NCBI GenBank assembly: GCA_964236445.1
Contig: CAXSDR010000089.1
Span: 1-15,822 of the forward strand
Length of the DNA stretch: 15,822 bases
Origin: CAXSDR01 sp964236445
GTDB taxonomy: Bacteria > Actinomycetota > Actinomycetes > Motilibacterales > Motilibacteraceae
Direction of reading: 5' to 3'
Shown: positions 1 to 8,246 of the stretch, piece by piece
Layout: each line of letters opens with the position of its first letter
How positions within the stretch are numbered: the first letter of the stretch is position 1
Program-made: the position numbers and the translations under genes
Notes under the pieces: model-generated
What the model saw: only the letters and a program-made list of their open reading frames with translations
What the model was told of the DNA's origin: nothing
Databases searched by the model: none

Positions 1-25
1 AAGCGCTAGAACCCACCCGGCACCA

Positions 26-53
26 GGGGGTCAGTTTTGGCCCGGCGTTGACA
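26..53 (-). mobile_element. Possible IS21-like element end (remnant)
   Basis: Read on the minus strand from 53, this stretch begins TGTCAACGCCGG and runs on into CCAAAACTGACCCCC. From memory this resembles the ends of IS21-family elements, which start with TG and carry a similar AAAACTGACCCC tract. If so, the element body would lie to the left, outside the window. No transposase gene is visible here, so this is a sequence-resemblance call only. Confidence 0.35.
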
Positions 54-215
54 CAGCGGTCATGTCGTCGTCACCCCAACCCGCCGATGGACTCGGTGGC
101 GTCGTGCACGGCCGTGCGCCCGTGCTGGTAGGCGGCGTCACCCGTGCGGGTGACTTCGCTGTCGGGTCGTGTGGTGGGCGTCCTGGCACGGCTGGAGTGG
201 CGCGGGGCGTACGTC

Positions 216-1316
216 ATGCTGTGGGCCATGGTGGAGGTGTCGATCGACCCGGATGGCGTGGACCGTGTCGCCGATCGCCTCGACGAGGCGGCGACGGAGA
301 TTCTCGCGTTGCGCAAGCGGGCGTCGGCTCTCGGCGTTGCCGGTGTCGCGTCGGGGTTGGGTTCGGTGATCGCGTGGGCGGAGGGGACTGCCGCTGCGTT
401 GCGGGTCGCCGCTGACATCGGGCGCCGGGGTGCCGGCGGGGACGGGTCGCGGGCACTGTCGCTGTTCGGCCTGGTCGCCCCTGGTGCGGTGTCGCCGGAG
501 CGGCAGGCGGGGCTGCTCGGTGAGCTGCAGCAGACCATGCTCGATGCGGAAAACGCTGAGCCAGTTGATCGGGCCCACGTCGTGCGGGACTACTTCGCCG
601 GGTTGACCGCGCAGGAACGGTCCTGGCTGACGGTGAACGCCCCGGACGCGGTCGGGGGTCTCGACGGGGCGCCGAGCGAGATGCGGTTCGCGGCGAACCG
701 CGTGCTGATCGAGCGGGCGCTGGCGCACGAGAAGGCGAAGCTGGCCGCGACGCCGGATGACGCCAACGACCCCGATTTGGCGAAGTTGCGCAACCGCGTC
801 CGGCAGTTGGAGGGGTTCCTAGTCACATCACCGACTGTCGCGCATAACCTTGTTTCTGGCGCCCAGGAAACGAGGCTCAGCGGTCGGCAGTTCCTGTTGT
901 TTGATGACTTCGGCGATGGAAAGGCCGCCGAGGTCCTCGGCGACCTCGATGGCGCGCAGGACGTGGCGGTCATAGTGCCCGGGATCACCAACCGCATCGA
1001 CAACTTCAGCAGCCTCATCAAGGACGGGGCTGCATTGCTGGATGCGGCAAGCTCCCTCGGCAAGCTGCATGAGGCGGTGCTGGTGTGGCTAGGTTATGAC
1101 ACCCCGGAGTTCGGCGACTCGCCGGTGGCTGACGCGGCTGAGGTGGCCGGCCCGCAGCTAGCCGCTTTTCGGGCGGGGCTCGACATTCCGCCCACGGCGC
1201 GCACCACGATGCTGGCGCACAGCTATGGAACTCTTGTCGCGAGCAAGGCCCTGCAGGACGGCGCGGCCTTCGACAATGTGGTGTTTGTCGACATCCCGGC
1301 CAGATTGACTAAGTGA
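216..1316 (+). pseudogene. DUF1023-family alpha/beta hydrolase, truncated at the C terminus
   Basis: This 366-residue product has an N-terminal helical region starting near MVEVSIDPDGVDRVADRLDEA, similar to the WXG100-like heads of actinobacterial DUF1023 proteins. It is followed by an alpha/beta hydrolase core with VIVPGITNRIDNF, VWLGYDTPEFGD and the nucleophile elbow AHSYGT (Ser about 336). In the family, the core continues well past the strand after the nucleophile, and the catalytic His lies there. Here the protein stops about 30 residues after the Ser with a sequence unlike the family, exactly where a repeat shared with 14207-14255 begins. I therefore call it truncated and probably inactive. 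Substrates of this family are poorly defined. The start is uncertain: the open frame reaches back to a GTG at 144, but similarity to relatives begins near the ATGs at 216 and 228. Confidence 0.75.
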
Positions 1317-1333
1317 GGGTCAGATTAGATACG
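1285..1333 (+). repeat. Left copy of a ~49-bp direct repeat flanking the cluster
   Basis: This segment matches 14207-14255 almost base for base in the same orientation. Shared blocks are TGTCGACATCCCGG, AGATTGACTAAG and GGGTCAGATTAGAT, separated by a two-versus-one-base difference and a three-base mismatch. It coincides with the premature end of the DUF1023 gene (last residues VDIPARLTK and stop), so it probably marks an insertion or recombination junction. An imperfect inverted repeat, TCGACAA (1270-1276) and TTGTCGA (1285-1291), overlaps its left edge. Confidence 0.85.
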
Positions 1334-1517
1334 GCCTTACTCCGAGCCGATATGCGCGCGATCGGTCGTCGTCAACGCTTCGGAGGCGGGCTCCGGCTGG
1401 GCGGCCGCACCCTAGCGAGGGCACGGTTCAGGACCGGCGTTTCGTCGTTCAGTAGGCACATGCTGGGGAGTTGCACCTCCAGCCGATGTTGTTCGCTACC
1501 AAGGAGCCGGAAAAACG

Positions 1518-1709
1518 ATGCTCGACCCTGACGTCTACGCCGAGGCTTTGACGGAGTTCACCTCGTTGACCGCCCGCGAGAGGCAACTCAACGAAGAACT
1601 TGTGCTGCTCCGGTTTCGAACAACGCATCTGGTGACCTTGTTGCTCCCTGAGGGGGTGTCGGATGATGTGATCGCTCAAGTGCTGTGCCAACCCCCGAGC
1701 GGGTTGTAG
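1518..1709 (+). CDS. Small hypothetical protein
   Basis: This 63-residue open frame starts at ATG, 11 bases after an AAGGAG (1501-1506), a good ribosome-binding site by sequence. The product is mostly helical in appearance: an acidic N terminus (MLDPDVYAEALTEF), a central LTARERQLNEELVLLRF segment that could form a short coiled coil, and a C-terminal VSDDVIAQVL stretch. There is no signal peptide or membrane segment. I do not recognise the family. It lies in a region of broken genes, so it could be a free-standing small protein or the head of a larger gene cut short. Support comes from the ribosome-binding site and protein-like composition only. Confidence 0.45.
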   Translation: MLDPDVYAEALTEFTSLTARERQLNEELVLLRFRTTHLVTLLLPEGVSDDVIAQVLCQPPSGL

Positions 1710-2194
1710 ACGGCTCCCGATTGATCGGTGTCTCGTGCTCGTTGAGCCAAATCAGCCGTTAGCGCCTGGAGCTCTTCAGTCTCAGCCCAAATGTGACTGT
1801 CCGTGTCGGGGGTTCATGGCCGCCACACCGTCGTGGCGCCGGCGAAACCCACACCAACCGCACCAACCAAGGCCGCGCCTTTAACCGACGAGTAGAAATC
1901 ACCCGCTCAGCACTGGGAAGTCGACCTGGACTGGATCGATCGATGGCAGCAAGCCCTGGAGCACTGTCCGGGCTGCGGTGGCGCTTGCGAAGTGGAAGAC
2001 GCGCCAAGCGTGACCGTCGACCCCCGCGACCAGGCCCTGATGGACGAGAACGTCGTGCCACTCCGCTGGATCACACCAGCACCTGCTGAGTGTGGCATTG
2101 GGGTGTGACAAAGCGTCCGGGGTGTCGGCTCGGGTGGGGCCGCCGGTTCCACTGCCGGGTGCTGGTGCTGCGGTCGGGTCGGGTGAGTTTGGGC
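1710..2194. other. Gene-poor stretch with a possible coding remnant
   Basis: No intact gene is evident. Between 1896 and 2108 on the plus strand there is a stop-to-stop frame with no ATG or GTG near its beginning. It reads like real protein, with WEVDLDWIDRWQQALEHCPG, then CGGACEVEDAP and DPRDQALMDENVVPLRW, including a CxxC pair. It may be a decayed fragment of an actinobacterial gene that has lost its start. I see no promoter or terminator in the remainder. Confidence 0.3.
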
Positions 2195-2473
2195 TCAGCC
2201 TGGCGCGGCGAGGGCGGCCAGCCGGGTCAGCCCGGCGGTGACGACGTCAGCCCAAGGGTGGTGTTCGGGTAGGCGTAGCACCGTTGCTCGCGCGTGTCGG
2301 ATGAGGCGCCCGGCGGTGCAGAACAGTCGTAGCCGTAGGCGTTTCGGTTCCCACCGTCGGGCCTGGTGCTCGGGATCGGCGAGCATCTGGGTCCACGCGG
2401 TGAGTTCGCACGCGATCGACAGGATCTGCAGCCAGATCTCGTTTTGCGTGAAGCTGTGCAGCGGATTCCAGTT
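2195..2473 (-). pseudogene. IS1380-family transposase, C-terminal remnant
   Basis: The last ~91 residues of a minus-strand frame read as the C-terminal end of an IS1380-type DDE transposase: LHSFTQNEIWLQI, CELTAWTQML, ARRWEPKRLRLRLF and GRLIRHARATVLRL, ending at a natural stop. These LTAWxxxL and EPKxLRxRxx motifs are typical of the family, whose full proteins are roughly 400-480 residues. Upstream of the Trp codon at 2468-2470 the frame no longer resembles a transposase, and the catalytic domain is missing. It is therefore a non-functional 3' fragment. It lies back to back with the broken DUF3024 gene, about 40 bases away. Confidence 0.8.
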
Positions 2474-2517
2474 TATCGTCGCAACGTGATCGCCTGTTGG
2501 GCGGCAGACTAGCGGCT

Positions 2518-2859
2518 GTGTCCCGTCTGCCGCAGACGGGATGTTGCTCGGGTGCAGCGTTGGTGTCGCGCTCGGGTTCCGGAGCACGTTCGGGTCGAGG
2601 TGCGCGTCGAGGCTGATGTCGCTGAGCGCCACGTGACGATCGTGGAGTGCCGCCCCCGTTGCGGGCAGACCTCGGACATGAGTGGACGCGGTTCCCGATC
2701 GCGCGGCTGCGCCACACCAAAGCGACCGGGTTGTGGTCGCTTCACTGGCGCTACAGCAACTCCAGGTTCCACGTCTACGACCGGGTGCCTGCCAGCTCGA
2801 ACATTGCGGACCTGCTGGGCGAGGCGGACAGGGACCCGACCGCCCTCTTCTGGGGCTGA
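2518..2859 (+). pseudogene. DUF3024 protein gene with two compensating frameshifts
   Basis: Read in three pieces, this is a ~113-residue DUF3024 protein. A GTG start at 2518 gives MSRLPQT. The next frame gives DVARVQRWCRARVPEHV through VADVAERHVTIVECRP-like sequence. The first frame then returns with DLGHEWTRFPIARLRHTKAT and ends RDPTALFWG. The first shift lies in a G run near 2537-2540 and the second in a C run near 2652-2657; correcting each by one base restores a continuous family-like protein of normal length. DUF3024 has no established function that I know of. It is either a pseudogene or an intact gene with two homopolymer sequencing errors. The flanking debris favours a pseudogene, and the homopolymer positions leave the error option open. 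Confidence 0.75.
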
Positions 2860-2915
2860 ACGCTGCTGGAATCCGCCCGACTACACATGGTCCGAGAAGC
2901 CTTGACGACACCCGG

Positions 2916-2939
2916 ACCCGAGACGCTGACCACTCGGGT
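2916..2939. terminator. Possible hairpin after the DUF3024 gene
   Basis: ACCCGAG (2916-2922) and CTCGGGT (2933-2939) form a perfect 7-bp inverted repeat around a 10-base loop. CACCCG at 2909-2914 is an alternative left arm. It sits about 57 bases after the DUF3024 stop and 190 bases before the exporter gene. There is no T tract, so it could be a terminator for the upstream gene or a protein-binding site for the cluster; the sequence does not decide. Confidence 0.3.
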
Positions 2940-3128
2940 GCAGCTTCGCCGACGTTTGGGAACAGTCTCAGCGCCGCTAGCGCTGGTCGGGTTCAACCGG
3001 TGAGTGGTCCGGGCGAAGACGCAGGTCGGGCAGACTGACCGCGTGCTCCTTGGACCCGCGGACCTGGCTGACCTGCCGGACGCGCTCGTCATGCGCCGCG
3101 TGGCCGCATCTCCCGGCGCGTCGGCTTC

Positions 3129-4445
3129 GTGACCTCGAGACGGCGCCGAGGGGCATTGGCAGACGCGGCGCAGGGAGGCGAGCGAGCGCCTAGACGGCGC
3201 GGACTGTGGTCGTGGCTTCCCAGCGACACGAGCCTGCGCACCTTCGCCCTCGCGGAGATGGTCGACTCGGTGGGCACCGGCCTCTACATCGTGGGCGCCG
3301 CCATCTTCTCCATCCGGGTGGCCGGGCTGACCACCGCTCAAGCCGGGCTGGGGATGACCGGCGCCGGCCTGGTCGGCTTCCTGGCCGCCGCGCCGATCGG
3401 GTCGCTAGGCCAGCGGACCAGCCCGCTGCGACTGCTGCGGTTCACCCAGGTGTGGCGCGGGGTGTGGTTCACCGCCCTCACATTCGCCCACGGCATGGTC
3501 GCCTTCACGCTGATCAACATGGCGATCGCGCTCGCCACCGGTGCCGTCGTCCCGCTGTCGCAGAGCGTCGTGGGCAGCCTGACTGCCGATGTCGAGCGCA
3601 CGAAGACCCTGGCGAGCGTGCGCGTCATCCGCAACGTGGGCTTCTCCCTGGGCGCGATGGCGGCTGCCCCGCTCATCGCCATCGACTCCGTGACCTCGTT
3701 GCGCGGCATTGTCATCGGCGATGCCCTCTCCTTTGCGATGGCGGCCCTTGTGCTCGGCCGCATGCGGATCGCGTCGCGGCTCCCCGCGACCGTGCGCAAC
3801 CCCTGGGCCGCGCTCGCCCAGTTCCGCAACGGTCCCTACGCTCGCCTCGCCGTCGTCAACGGCGTGCTCAGCGTGCACATTTCCCTGCTGTCCCTCGGGA
3901 TGCCGATCTGGGTGCTGCAGCACACGCGAGCGCCCACCAGCATCCTCGCGGCGCTCGTGACCATCAACACCCTCATGGCCATCGGGCTGCAAGTGCCCAT
4001 CGCGGCATGGGCCGGGGACTCGGCCGCGACCCTGCGTCGCATCGTGCGCTCCGCCGGGCTGAGCTTGGCCGCATGCTGCGGCGCGCTGGTCATCGCCGCG
4101 AGGCTCGACGCGCGAGCCGCGGCGTCGATGCTGGTCGTCGCCATCGTTCTCCTCACCTTCGGTGAGATGTGGCAGTCCATCGTCGGCTGGGAACTGGCCT
4201 ACCGCTATGCTGACCCGAGCCAGCGCGTCGTGTACCTCTCCGTGTTCAGCCTCGGTGGGTCCGCGCAGCAGATCATCGGGCCGGTCCTGCTCACCTCTGG
4301 CGTGATCAGGTTCGGCACGGCCGGCTGGTTGGCGCTCGCCGCGGTGTTCGCCGCGGTCCCGGCTGCCCTGGCCGGACCGGCCATCCGCACGCTCGAGCGG
4401 TCCCGCGTCGAAGAGCGGGACCGGCAGGTCCTCTCCCAGGCCTGA
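3129..4445 (+). CDS. MFS exporter
   Basis: This 438-residue integral membrane protein has about 12 hydrophobic segments and a basic N-terminal tail (about residues 1-27, rich in Arg). The first membrane segment begins around LRTFALAEMVDSVGTGLYIVG, a typical opening of major facilitator superfamily drug exporters. It is followed by GLTTAQAGLGMTGAGLVGFLAAAPIGSLGQR, which carries the short cytoplasmic loop between helices 2 and 3. Such proteins use the proton gradient to expel small molecules. As the first gene of the operon-like run, 94 bases before the ASS gene, it most likely exports the cluster product or protects the producer. The GTG start at 3129 has no obvious ribosome-binding site, and a TTG at 3156 is in frame, so the exact start is uncertain. 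Confidence 0.88.
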   Translation: MTSRRRRGALADAAQGGERAPRRRGLWSWLPSDTSLRTFALAEMVDSVGTGLYIVGAAIFSIRVAGLTTAQAGLGMTGAGLVGFLAAAPIGSLGQRTSPLRLLRFTQVWRGVWFTALTFAHGMVAFTLINMAIALATGAVVPLSQSVVGSLTADVERTKTLASVRVIRNVGFSLGAMAAAPLIAIDSVTSLRGIVIGDALSFAMAALVLGRMRIASRLPATVRNPWAALAQFRNGPYARLAVVNGVLSVHISLLSLGMPIWVLQHTRAPTSILAALVTINTLMAIGLQVPIAAWAGDSAATLRRIVRSAGLSLAACCGALVIAARLDARAAASMLVVAIVLLTFGEMWQSIVGWELAYRYADPSQRVVYLSVFSLGGSAQQIIGPVLLTSGVIRFGTAGWLALAAVFAAVPAALAGPAIRTLERSRVEERDRQVLSQA

Positions 4446-4518
4446 CCGCCGCCGCCCGCATCGACCCACTGCCCACCGACGGTCCCGTCGCGTCGTCCTC
4501 GCCCCTGCGAGGCAGTCA

Positions 4519-4532
4519 CAGCTGAGGAGCTG
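4519..4532 (+). promoter_or_regulatory. Strong ribosome-binding site within a small stem-loop
   Basis: GAGGAG (4524-4529) lies 10 bases before the ATG of the ASS gene and fixes that start. The flanks CAGCT (4519-4523) and AGCTG (4528-4532) can pair around it, placing part of the site in the loop. Whether this modulates translation is speculation; the stem has only five pairs. Confidence 0.45.
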
Positions 4533-4539
4533 CTAACCC

Positions 4540-5769
4540 ATGAGCAAGCCACGCAAGATCGTCCTGGCCTTCTCCGGAGGCCTCGACACCTCGGTGATCC
4601 TGAAGTGGCTGCAGCTGGAGTACGACGCCGAGATCGTCACCTACACCGCTGACCTGGGCCAGGGCGAGGAGCTGGAGGCCGCGCGGGCGCAGGCCCTCTC
4701 CCTCGGCGTCAAGCCGGAGAACATCTTCATCGAGGACCTGCGCCACGAGCTGGTGGCGGAGTACGCGTTCCCCGTCTACCGCGCGAACGCGGTCTACGAG
4801 GGCTACTACCTCATGGGCACCCCCATCGCCCGGCCGCTCGTCGCCAAGCGGCAGATCGAGATCGCCCGGCAGGTCGGCGCTGATGCGGTGGCCCACGGTG
4901 CGACCGGCAAGGGCAACGACCAGCTGCGCTTCGAGCTGGCCTACTACGCCCTCTCGCCGGACATCACCGTGATCGCGCCGTGGCGCGAGTGGGACATGGC
5001 CGGCCGTGCGGACCTGATCGCGTTCGCCGACGCGCACGGCATCCCGGTGGCCAAGGACAAGCTGGGCGAGGCCCCCTACTCCGCCGATGCCAACATGCTG
5101 CACATCTCCTGCGAGGGCAAGGAGCTCGAGGACCCGTGGATCACCCCCGAAGCGGAGGCGTGGGTACGCGTGGTCTCCCCGGAGGAGGCGCCCGACTCGC
5201 CCACGACGATCGAGGTGGAGTTCGTCCAGGGTGACCCGGTGGCCATCGACGGCGAGGCCCTCGATCCGGTGGCCATCCTGACGCGGCTCAACGACCTCGG
5301 CTCGGCCAACGGCATCGGCCGGCTGGACATCGTCGACGGTCGCTACGTGGGCATGAAGGCGCGAGGGCTCTTCGAGAACCCCGGCGGCACGATCTGGCAG
5401 TACGCCCACCGCGCCATCGAGTCCATCACGCTCGACCGGGGGGAGGCGCACCTCAAGGACGAGCTGATGCCGCGCTACGCGGAGCTCATCTACAACGGCT
5501 TCTGGTTCGCCCCGGAGCGTGCGATGCTCCAAGCGCTCATCGACAAGAGCCAGGAGCGCGTCACCGGCACGGTGCGGCTCAAGCTGTACAAGGGCAACGT
5601 CATCGTCGAGGGCCGCAAGAGCCCCTACTCGCTGTACGACCGCGACCTGGTCTCGTTCGAGGCTGGTGGCGCCTTCCGGCAGGACGACGCGACAGGGTTC
5701 ATCCGGTTGAACGCCCTCCGGCTGCGGCAGCTCGCCGCCGTCCGACAGGGCGCCGGCAGCCGACCATGA
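4540..5769 (+). CDS. argG: Argininosuccinate synthase (ArgG)
   Basis: Argininosuccinate synthase joins citrulline, or another ureido compound, to aspartate using ATP, through a citrullyl-AMP intermediate in the cytoplasm. The 409-residue length is normal. The ATP-binding loop AFSGGLDTS (10-18) is intact, as are HGATGKGNDQLRFE (119-132), APWREWDM (146-153), the YSADANMLHIS segment (180-190), and MKARGLFENPGG (272-283). The C-terminal HLKDELMPRYAELIYNGFWF block is also present. These blocks, with ADLGQGEELE rather than a DVGQGGE-type sequence, match from memory the alphaproteobacterial ArgG type more than the usual actinobacterial ArgG, suggesting transfer. Its stop overlaps the ATG of the carbamoyltransferase (ATGA), implying coupled translation. 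In this setting it probably adds aspartate to a ureido intermediate made by the next gene. Catalytic motifs give no reason to doubt activity. Confidence 0.96.
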   Translation: MSKPRKIVLAFSGGLDTSVILKWLQLEYDAEIVTYTADLGQGEELEAARAQALSLGVKPENIFIEDLRHELVAEYAFPVYRANAVYEGYYLMGTPIARPLVAKRQIEIARQVGADAVAHGATGKGNDQLRFELAYYALSPDITVIAPWREWDMAGRADLIAFADAHGIPVAKDKLGEAPYSADANMLHISCEGKELEDPWITPEAEAWVRVVSPEEAPDSPTTIEVEFVQGDPVAIDGEALDPVAILTRLNDLGSANGIGRLDIVDGRYVGMKARGLFENPGGTIWQYAHRAIESITLDRGEAHLKDELMPRYAELIYNGFWFAPERAMLQALIDKSQERVTGTVRLKLYKGNVIVEGRKSPYSLYDRDLVSFEAGGAFRQDDATGFIRLNALRLRQLAAVRQGAGSRP

Positions 5770-6779
5770 CCAGCAAGCACCTGCTGACCATGGATGACCT
5801 CACCGCCAGCGACGTGCACGACGTCATCGCTGTGGCAGACGCGCTCGAGGGCCACGCCCGGCGCTTCGGCTACCTGCCGGCGCTGCTGCGCGGCAGGTGC
5901 CTGGGCATGATCTTCGACGAGACCTCCCTGCGGACGCGCAGCGCCTTCGAGCGCGCCATGGGGGACCTGGGCGGCCAGGCGATCCACTACGACGGCGCCG
6001 AGGCCCGCGTCGGACGCCACGCCACGAAGGCCGAGCACCTGCCCGACTTCGTCAACGTCGCCGGTCTGTTCAACGACGTCCTCCTGAGCCGGATCTACGA
6101 CTTCGCCGAGCAGGAGCGGATCTGCCAGATGTCGCCCGTGCCGTTCATCAACGGCATGTGCAACAAGCACCACCCCACCCAGGCCCTGTGCGACTTCCTC
6201 ACCATCAAGCGGCACTTCGGCACGATGGCGGTCGACATCGCCTTCGTGGGCGACGGAACGAACATCGCCTTGTCCCTGGCGCAGACCGCGGCCAAGGTCG
6301 GTGCCCGCTTCACGTGCGCGACGCCCGAGAGCATGGCGCTGCCGGCGGAGCTGACCGTTCACCTGGAGGGCTTCGCGGCCACCAGCGACCCGCTCAGCGC
6401 GGTCAAGGGCGTGCAGGTCGTGGTCGCCGATGCGTGGATCCCCATGGACAGGGCCCACGAGGCCGAGGCGCGGCGGGCCGTGCTGGCGCCCTACCGGGTC
6501 ACCCCCGCGCTCATGGCCGGGGCCGCTCCTGACGCCGTCTTCATGCACAACCTGCCGGCCTACCGGGGCGATGAGGTGGTGCCTGCGGTCATCGACGGGC
6601 CGCAGTCGCTGATCTACCCGGAAGCCGTGTCCCGGCTGCACGTCGCCAGGGCGCTGCTGCTGCGGTGCCTGCGCCCCGACTGGGCTGATCTGGCGGCGGC
6701 CGCGGCGTTGGACGTGGCCGACTTCGATCGCGAGCTGGCCGAGATCTCCGATCGTCGCTTCGCCAGGGTCGCCGCGTGA
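5766..6779 (+). CDS. Ornithine-type carbamoyltransferase, divergent
   Basis: This 337-residue member of the aspartate/ornithine carbamoyltransferase family transfers a carbamoyl group from carbamoyl phosphate to an amine. The carbamoyl-phosphate binding loop is present as TSLRTR (53-58; STRTR in most ornithine enzymes), with HPTQ at 136-139 and a GDGTN nucleotide-fold motif at 162-166. Two acceptor-site motifs are altered. The ornithine-enzyme HCLP is HNLP (261-264), so the usual Cys is Asn. The DxWxSMG loop reads DAWIPMD (222-228). EAENRLH is also EAVSRLH. The carbamoyl donor side is therefore kept while the acceptor side is changed, which suggests an amine other than ornithine, or altered inhibitor sensitivity. 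The start ATG overlaps the previous stop and the end overlaps the next GTG. An alternative role is a toxin-insensitive resistance copy. Confidence 0.9.
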   Translation: MTSKHLLTMDDLTASDVHDVIAVADALEGHARRFGYLPALLRGRCLGMIFDETSLRTRSAFERAMGDLGGQAIHYDGAEARVGRHATKAEHLPDFVNVAGLFNDVLLSRIYDFAEQERICQMSPVPFINGMCNKHHPTQALCDFLTIKRHFGTMAVDIAFVGDGTNIALSLAQTAAKVGARFTCATPESMALPAELTVHLEGFAATSDPLSAVKGVQVVVADAWIPMDRAHEAEARRAVLAPYRVTPALMAGAAPDAVFMHNLPAYRGDEVVPAVIDGPQSLIYPEAVSRLHVARALLLRCLRPDWADLAAAAALDVADFDRELAEISDRRFARVAA

Positions 6780-8197
6780 GCGCGCACGAAGGGCCGGACA
6801 TGGAGGTGGCGCGGGTCGCTGCCGCGGCACACATGGCCGCGATCGGCGCCAGCGCCCACTACGACCACCGACTGGCTCCGTACGACATCGCCGTCTCCCG
6901 CGCGCACGTCGCGATGCTCGGGCGCCAGCGGATCGTCCCGGCGGACGCGGCGGCCAACCTGCTCGCAGGCTTGGACGAGCTCGCAACGGCGATCGCTTCG
7001 GGAGAGGCGGTCCTCGACCCCGACGCCGAAGATGTGCACACGGCCGTCGAGCTCTACCTCGAGAGCAGGATCGGAAGCGACGCCGGCTGGCTCGGGACCG
7101 CACGGGCTCGCAACGACCTCGCCGTGACGGCGCTGAGGCTGTGGCTGCGCGACCAGACGGCCCAGCTCGGAGCGAAGGTCTTGGACCTCGCCGAGGCGCT
7201 GCGCAGGCAGGCTGAGGAGCACGCCGATGCGGTCATGCCTGGCTTCTCCCACCTGCAGGTGGCGCAGCCGTTGACCTTCGGCCACGTGTGCCTGGCCTAC
7301 GCCGAGGCGTTCCTGCGCGATGCGGGAAGGCTGGCCTTCGTGCGGGCCTCGCAAGATGAGTGCCCGATGGGGTCCGGGGCGCTGGCCGGCACCGGCTTCC
7401 CCATCGATCGCGACTTCGTGGCCCGAGAGCTGGGCTTCCGGCTGCCGTCGGCGAACTCGTTGGAGAGCGTCGGCGATCGGGCGTTCGCGCTGGACTTCCT
7501 CGGCGCGGGTGCTTCGATCGCCCTCAACCTGTCCCGGTTCGGATCCGAGATCGTGTTCTGGTCGTCGCAGCCGGTGGGACTCATCACGCTGCCGGACGAG
7601 CTGATCAGCTCATCGGCCGCGATGCCGCACAAGCGCAACCCGGACGCTGCCGAGCTGGTCCGCGCCAAGAGCGGGCGGGTCCTGGGCAACCTGCACGCCC
7701 TTCAGGTCGTGGTGAAGGGACTTCCGCTGAGCTACTTCCGGGACCTGCAGGAGGACAAGGAGCCGTTGTTCGACACGGCGGACACGCTGGCGCTGTCACT
7801 GGACGCCGCGGTCTCCCTCGCCACGCTGATGCGGCCCAACACGTCGGCGATGCGGGCCGCCGCCGACATCGCCTTCATCACCTCGAGCGATGTGGCTGAC
7901 TGGCTCGCTCGCGAGCGGCGGATCCCCTTCCGCGAAGCGCACCACATCACCTCGAAGCTCGTGCGCCTCGCCGCTGAGCTGGGCTGCTCGCTCAGCGAGC
8001 TGCCGGCAGAGGCGCGGGCAGGCGTGGACGAGCGCCTCGGCTTCGCGGGATGGCCGGACATCACCCTCGATGCCTCCGCCGCGGGGCGGACCACCCACGG
8101 CGGGACCGCGCCGCAGCGCGTACGCGAAGCCGCCGCGGATCTGCGGACGAGGCTGGTCGCAGCTCGGGCGGCGCTGCAGCCGGGTGCCGCGACGTGA
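6776..8197 (+). CDS. Argininosuccinate lyase-like protein ASL1, divergent
   Basis: This 473-residue protein belongs to the aspartase/fumarase/argininosuccinate lyase superfamily, which eliminates fumarate from N-succinyl compounds. Family landmarks appear in modified form: EDVHTAVE (85-92, usually EDIHMNIE), TARARNDLA (108-116, usually TARSRNDQ), and PGFSHLQ (155-161, usually PGYTHLQ) with the conserved His 159. The signature loop is SSSAAMPHKRNP (278-289), where canonical enzymes have GSSxMPxKxNP. The catalytic Ser position (280) is retained, but the flanking Gly and second Ser are replaced. The N terminus lacks the usual WGGRF motif. The substrate is therefore probably an argininosuccinate analogue with a different side chain. 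It starts at a GTG overlapping the carbamoyltransferase stop (GTGA), completing a coupled ASS-carbamoyltransferase-lyase trio. Confidence 0.92.
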   Translation: MSAHEGPDMEVARVAAAAHMAAIGASAHYDHRLAPYDIAVSRAHVAMLGRQRIVPADAAANLLAGLDELATAIASGEAVLDPDAEDVHTAVELYLESRIGSDAGWLGTARARNDLAVTALRLWLRDQTAQLGAKVLDLAEALRRQAEEHADAVMPGFSHLQVAQPLTFGHVCLAYAEAFLRDAGRLAFVRASQDECPMGSGALAGTGFPIDRDFVARELGFRLPSANSLESVGDRAFALDFLGAGASIALNLSRFGSEIVFWSSQPVGLITLPDELISSSAAMPHKRNPDAAELVRAKSGRVLGNLHALQVVVKGLPLSYFRDLQEDKEPLFDTADTLALSLDAAVSLATLMRPNTSAMRAAADIAFITSSDVADWLARERRIPFREAHHITSKLVRLAAELGCSLSELPAEARAGVDERLGFAGWPDITLDASAAGRTTHGGTAPQRVREAAADLRTRLVAARAALQPGAAT

Positions 8198-8235
8198 CCC
8201 GTACGACCAGACGAGCAGAGCCAACACACGGAAGC

Positions 8236-8239
8236 GGAG
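8236..8239 (+). promoter_or_regulatory. Ribosome-binding site fixing the dioxygenase start
   Basis: GGAG lies seven bases before GTG 8247. The open frame reaches back to 7890, inside the ASL1 gene, but only from this GTG does the product resemble the dioxygenase family. The site therefore supports the shorter, 260-residue form. Confidence 0.7.
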
Positions 8240-8246
8240 ACGAGCG

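Noticed and set aside
2969..2985. CAGCGC/GCGCTG inverted repeat upstream of the exporter as an operator
   Set aside because: A 6-bp GC stem is expected by chance at this base composition, and no regulator gene is nearby to pair it with.
5625..7103. Minus-strand open frame of 492 residues opposite the carbamoyltransferase and ASL1 genes
   Set aside because: It has shadow-type composition and covers three well-supported coupled genes.
7890..8246. N-terminal extension of the dioxygenase back to 7890
   Set aside because: It overlaps the end of ASL1 in another frame, has shadow composition, and a good ribosome-binding site precedes GTG 8247 where family similarity begins.
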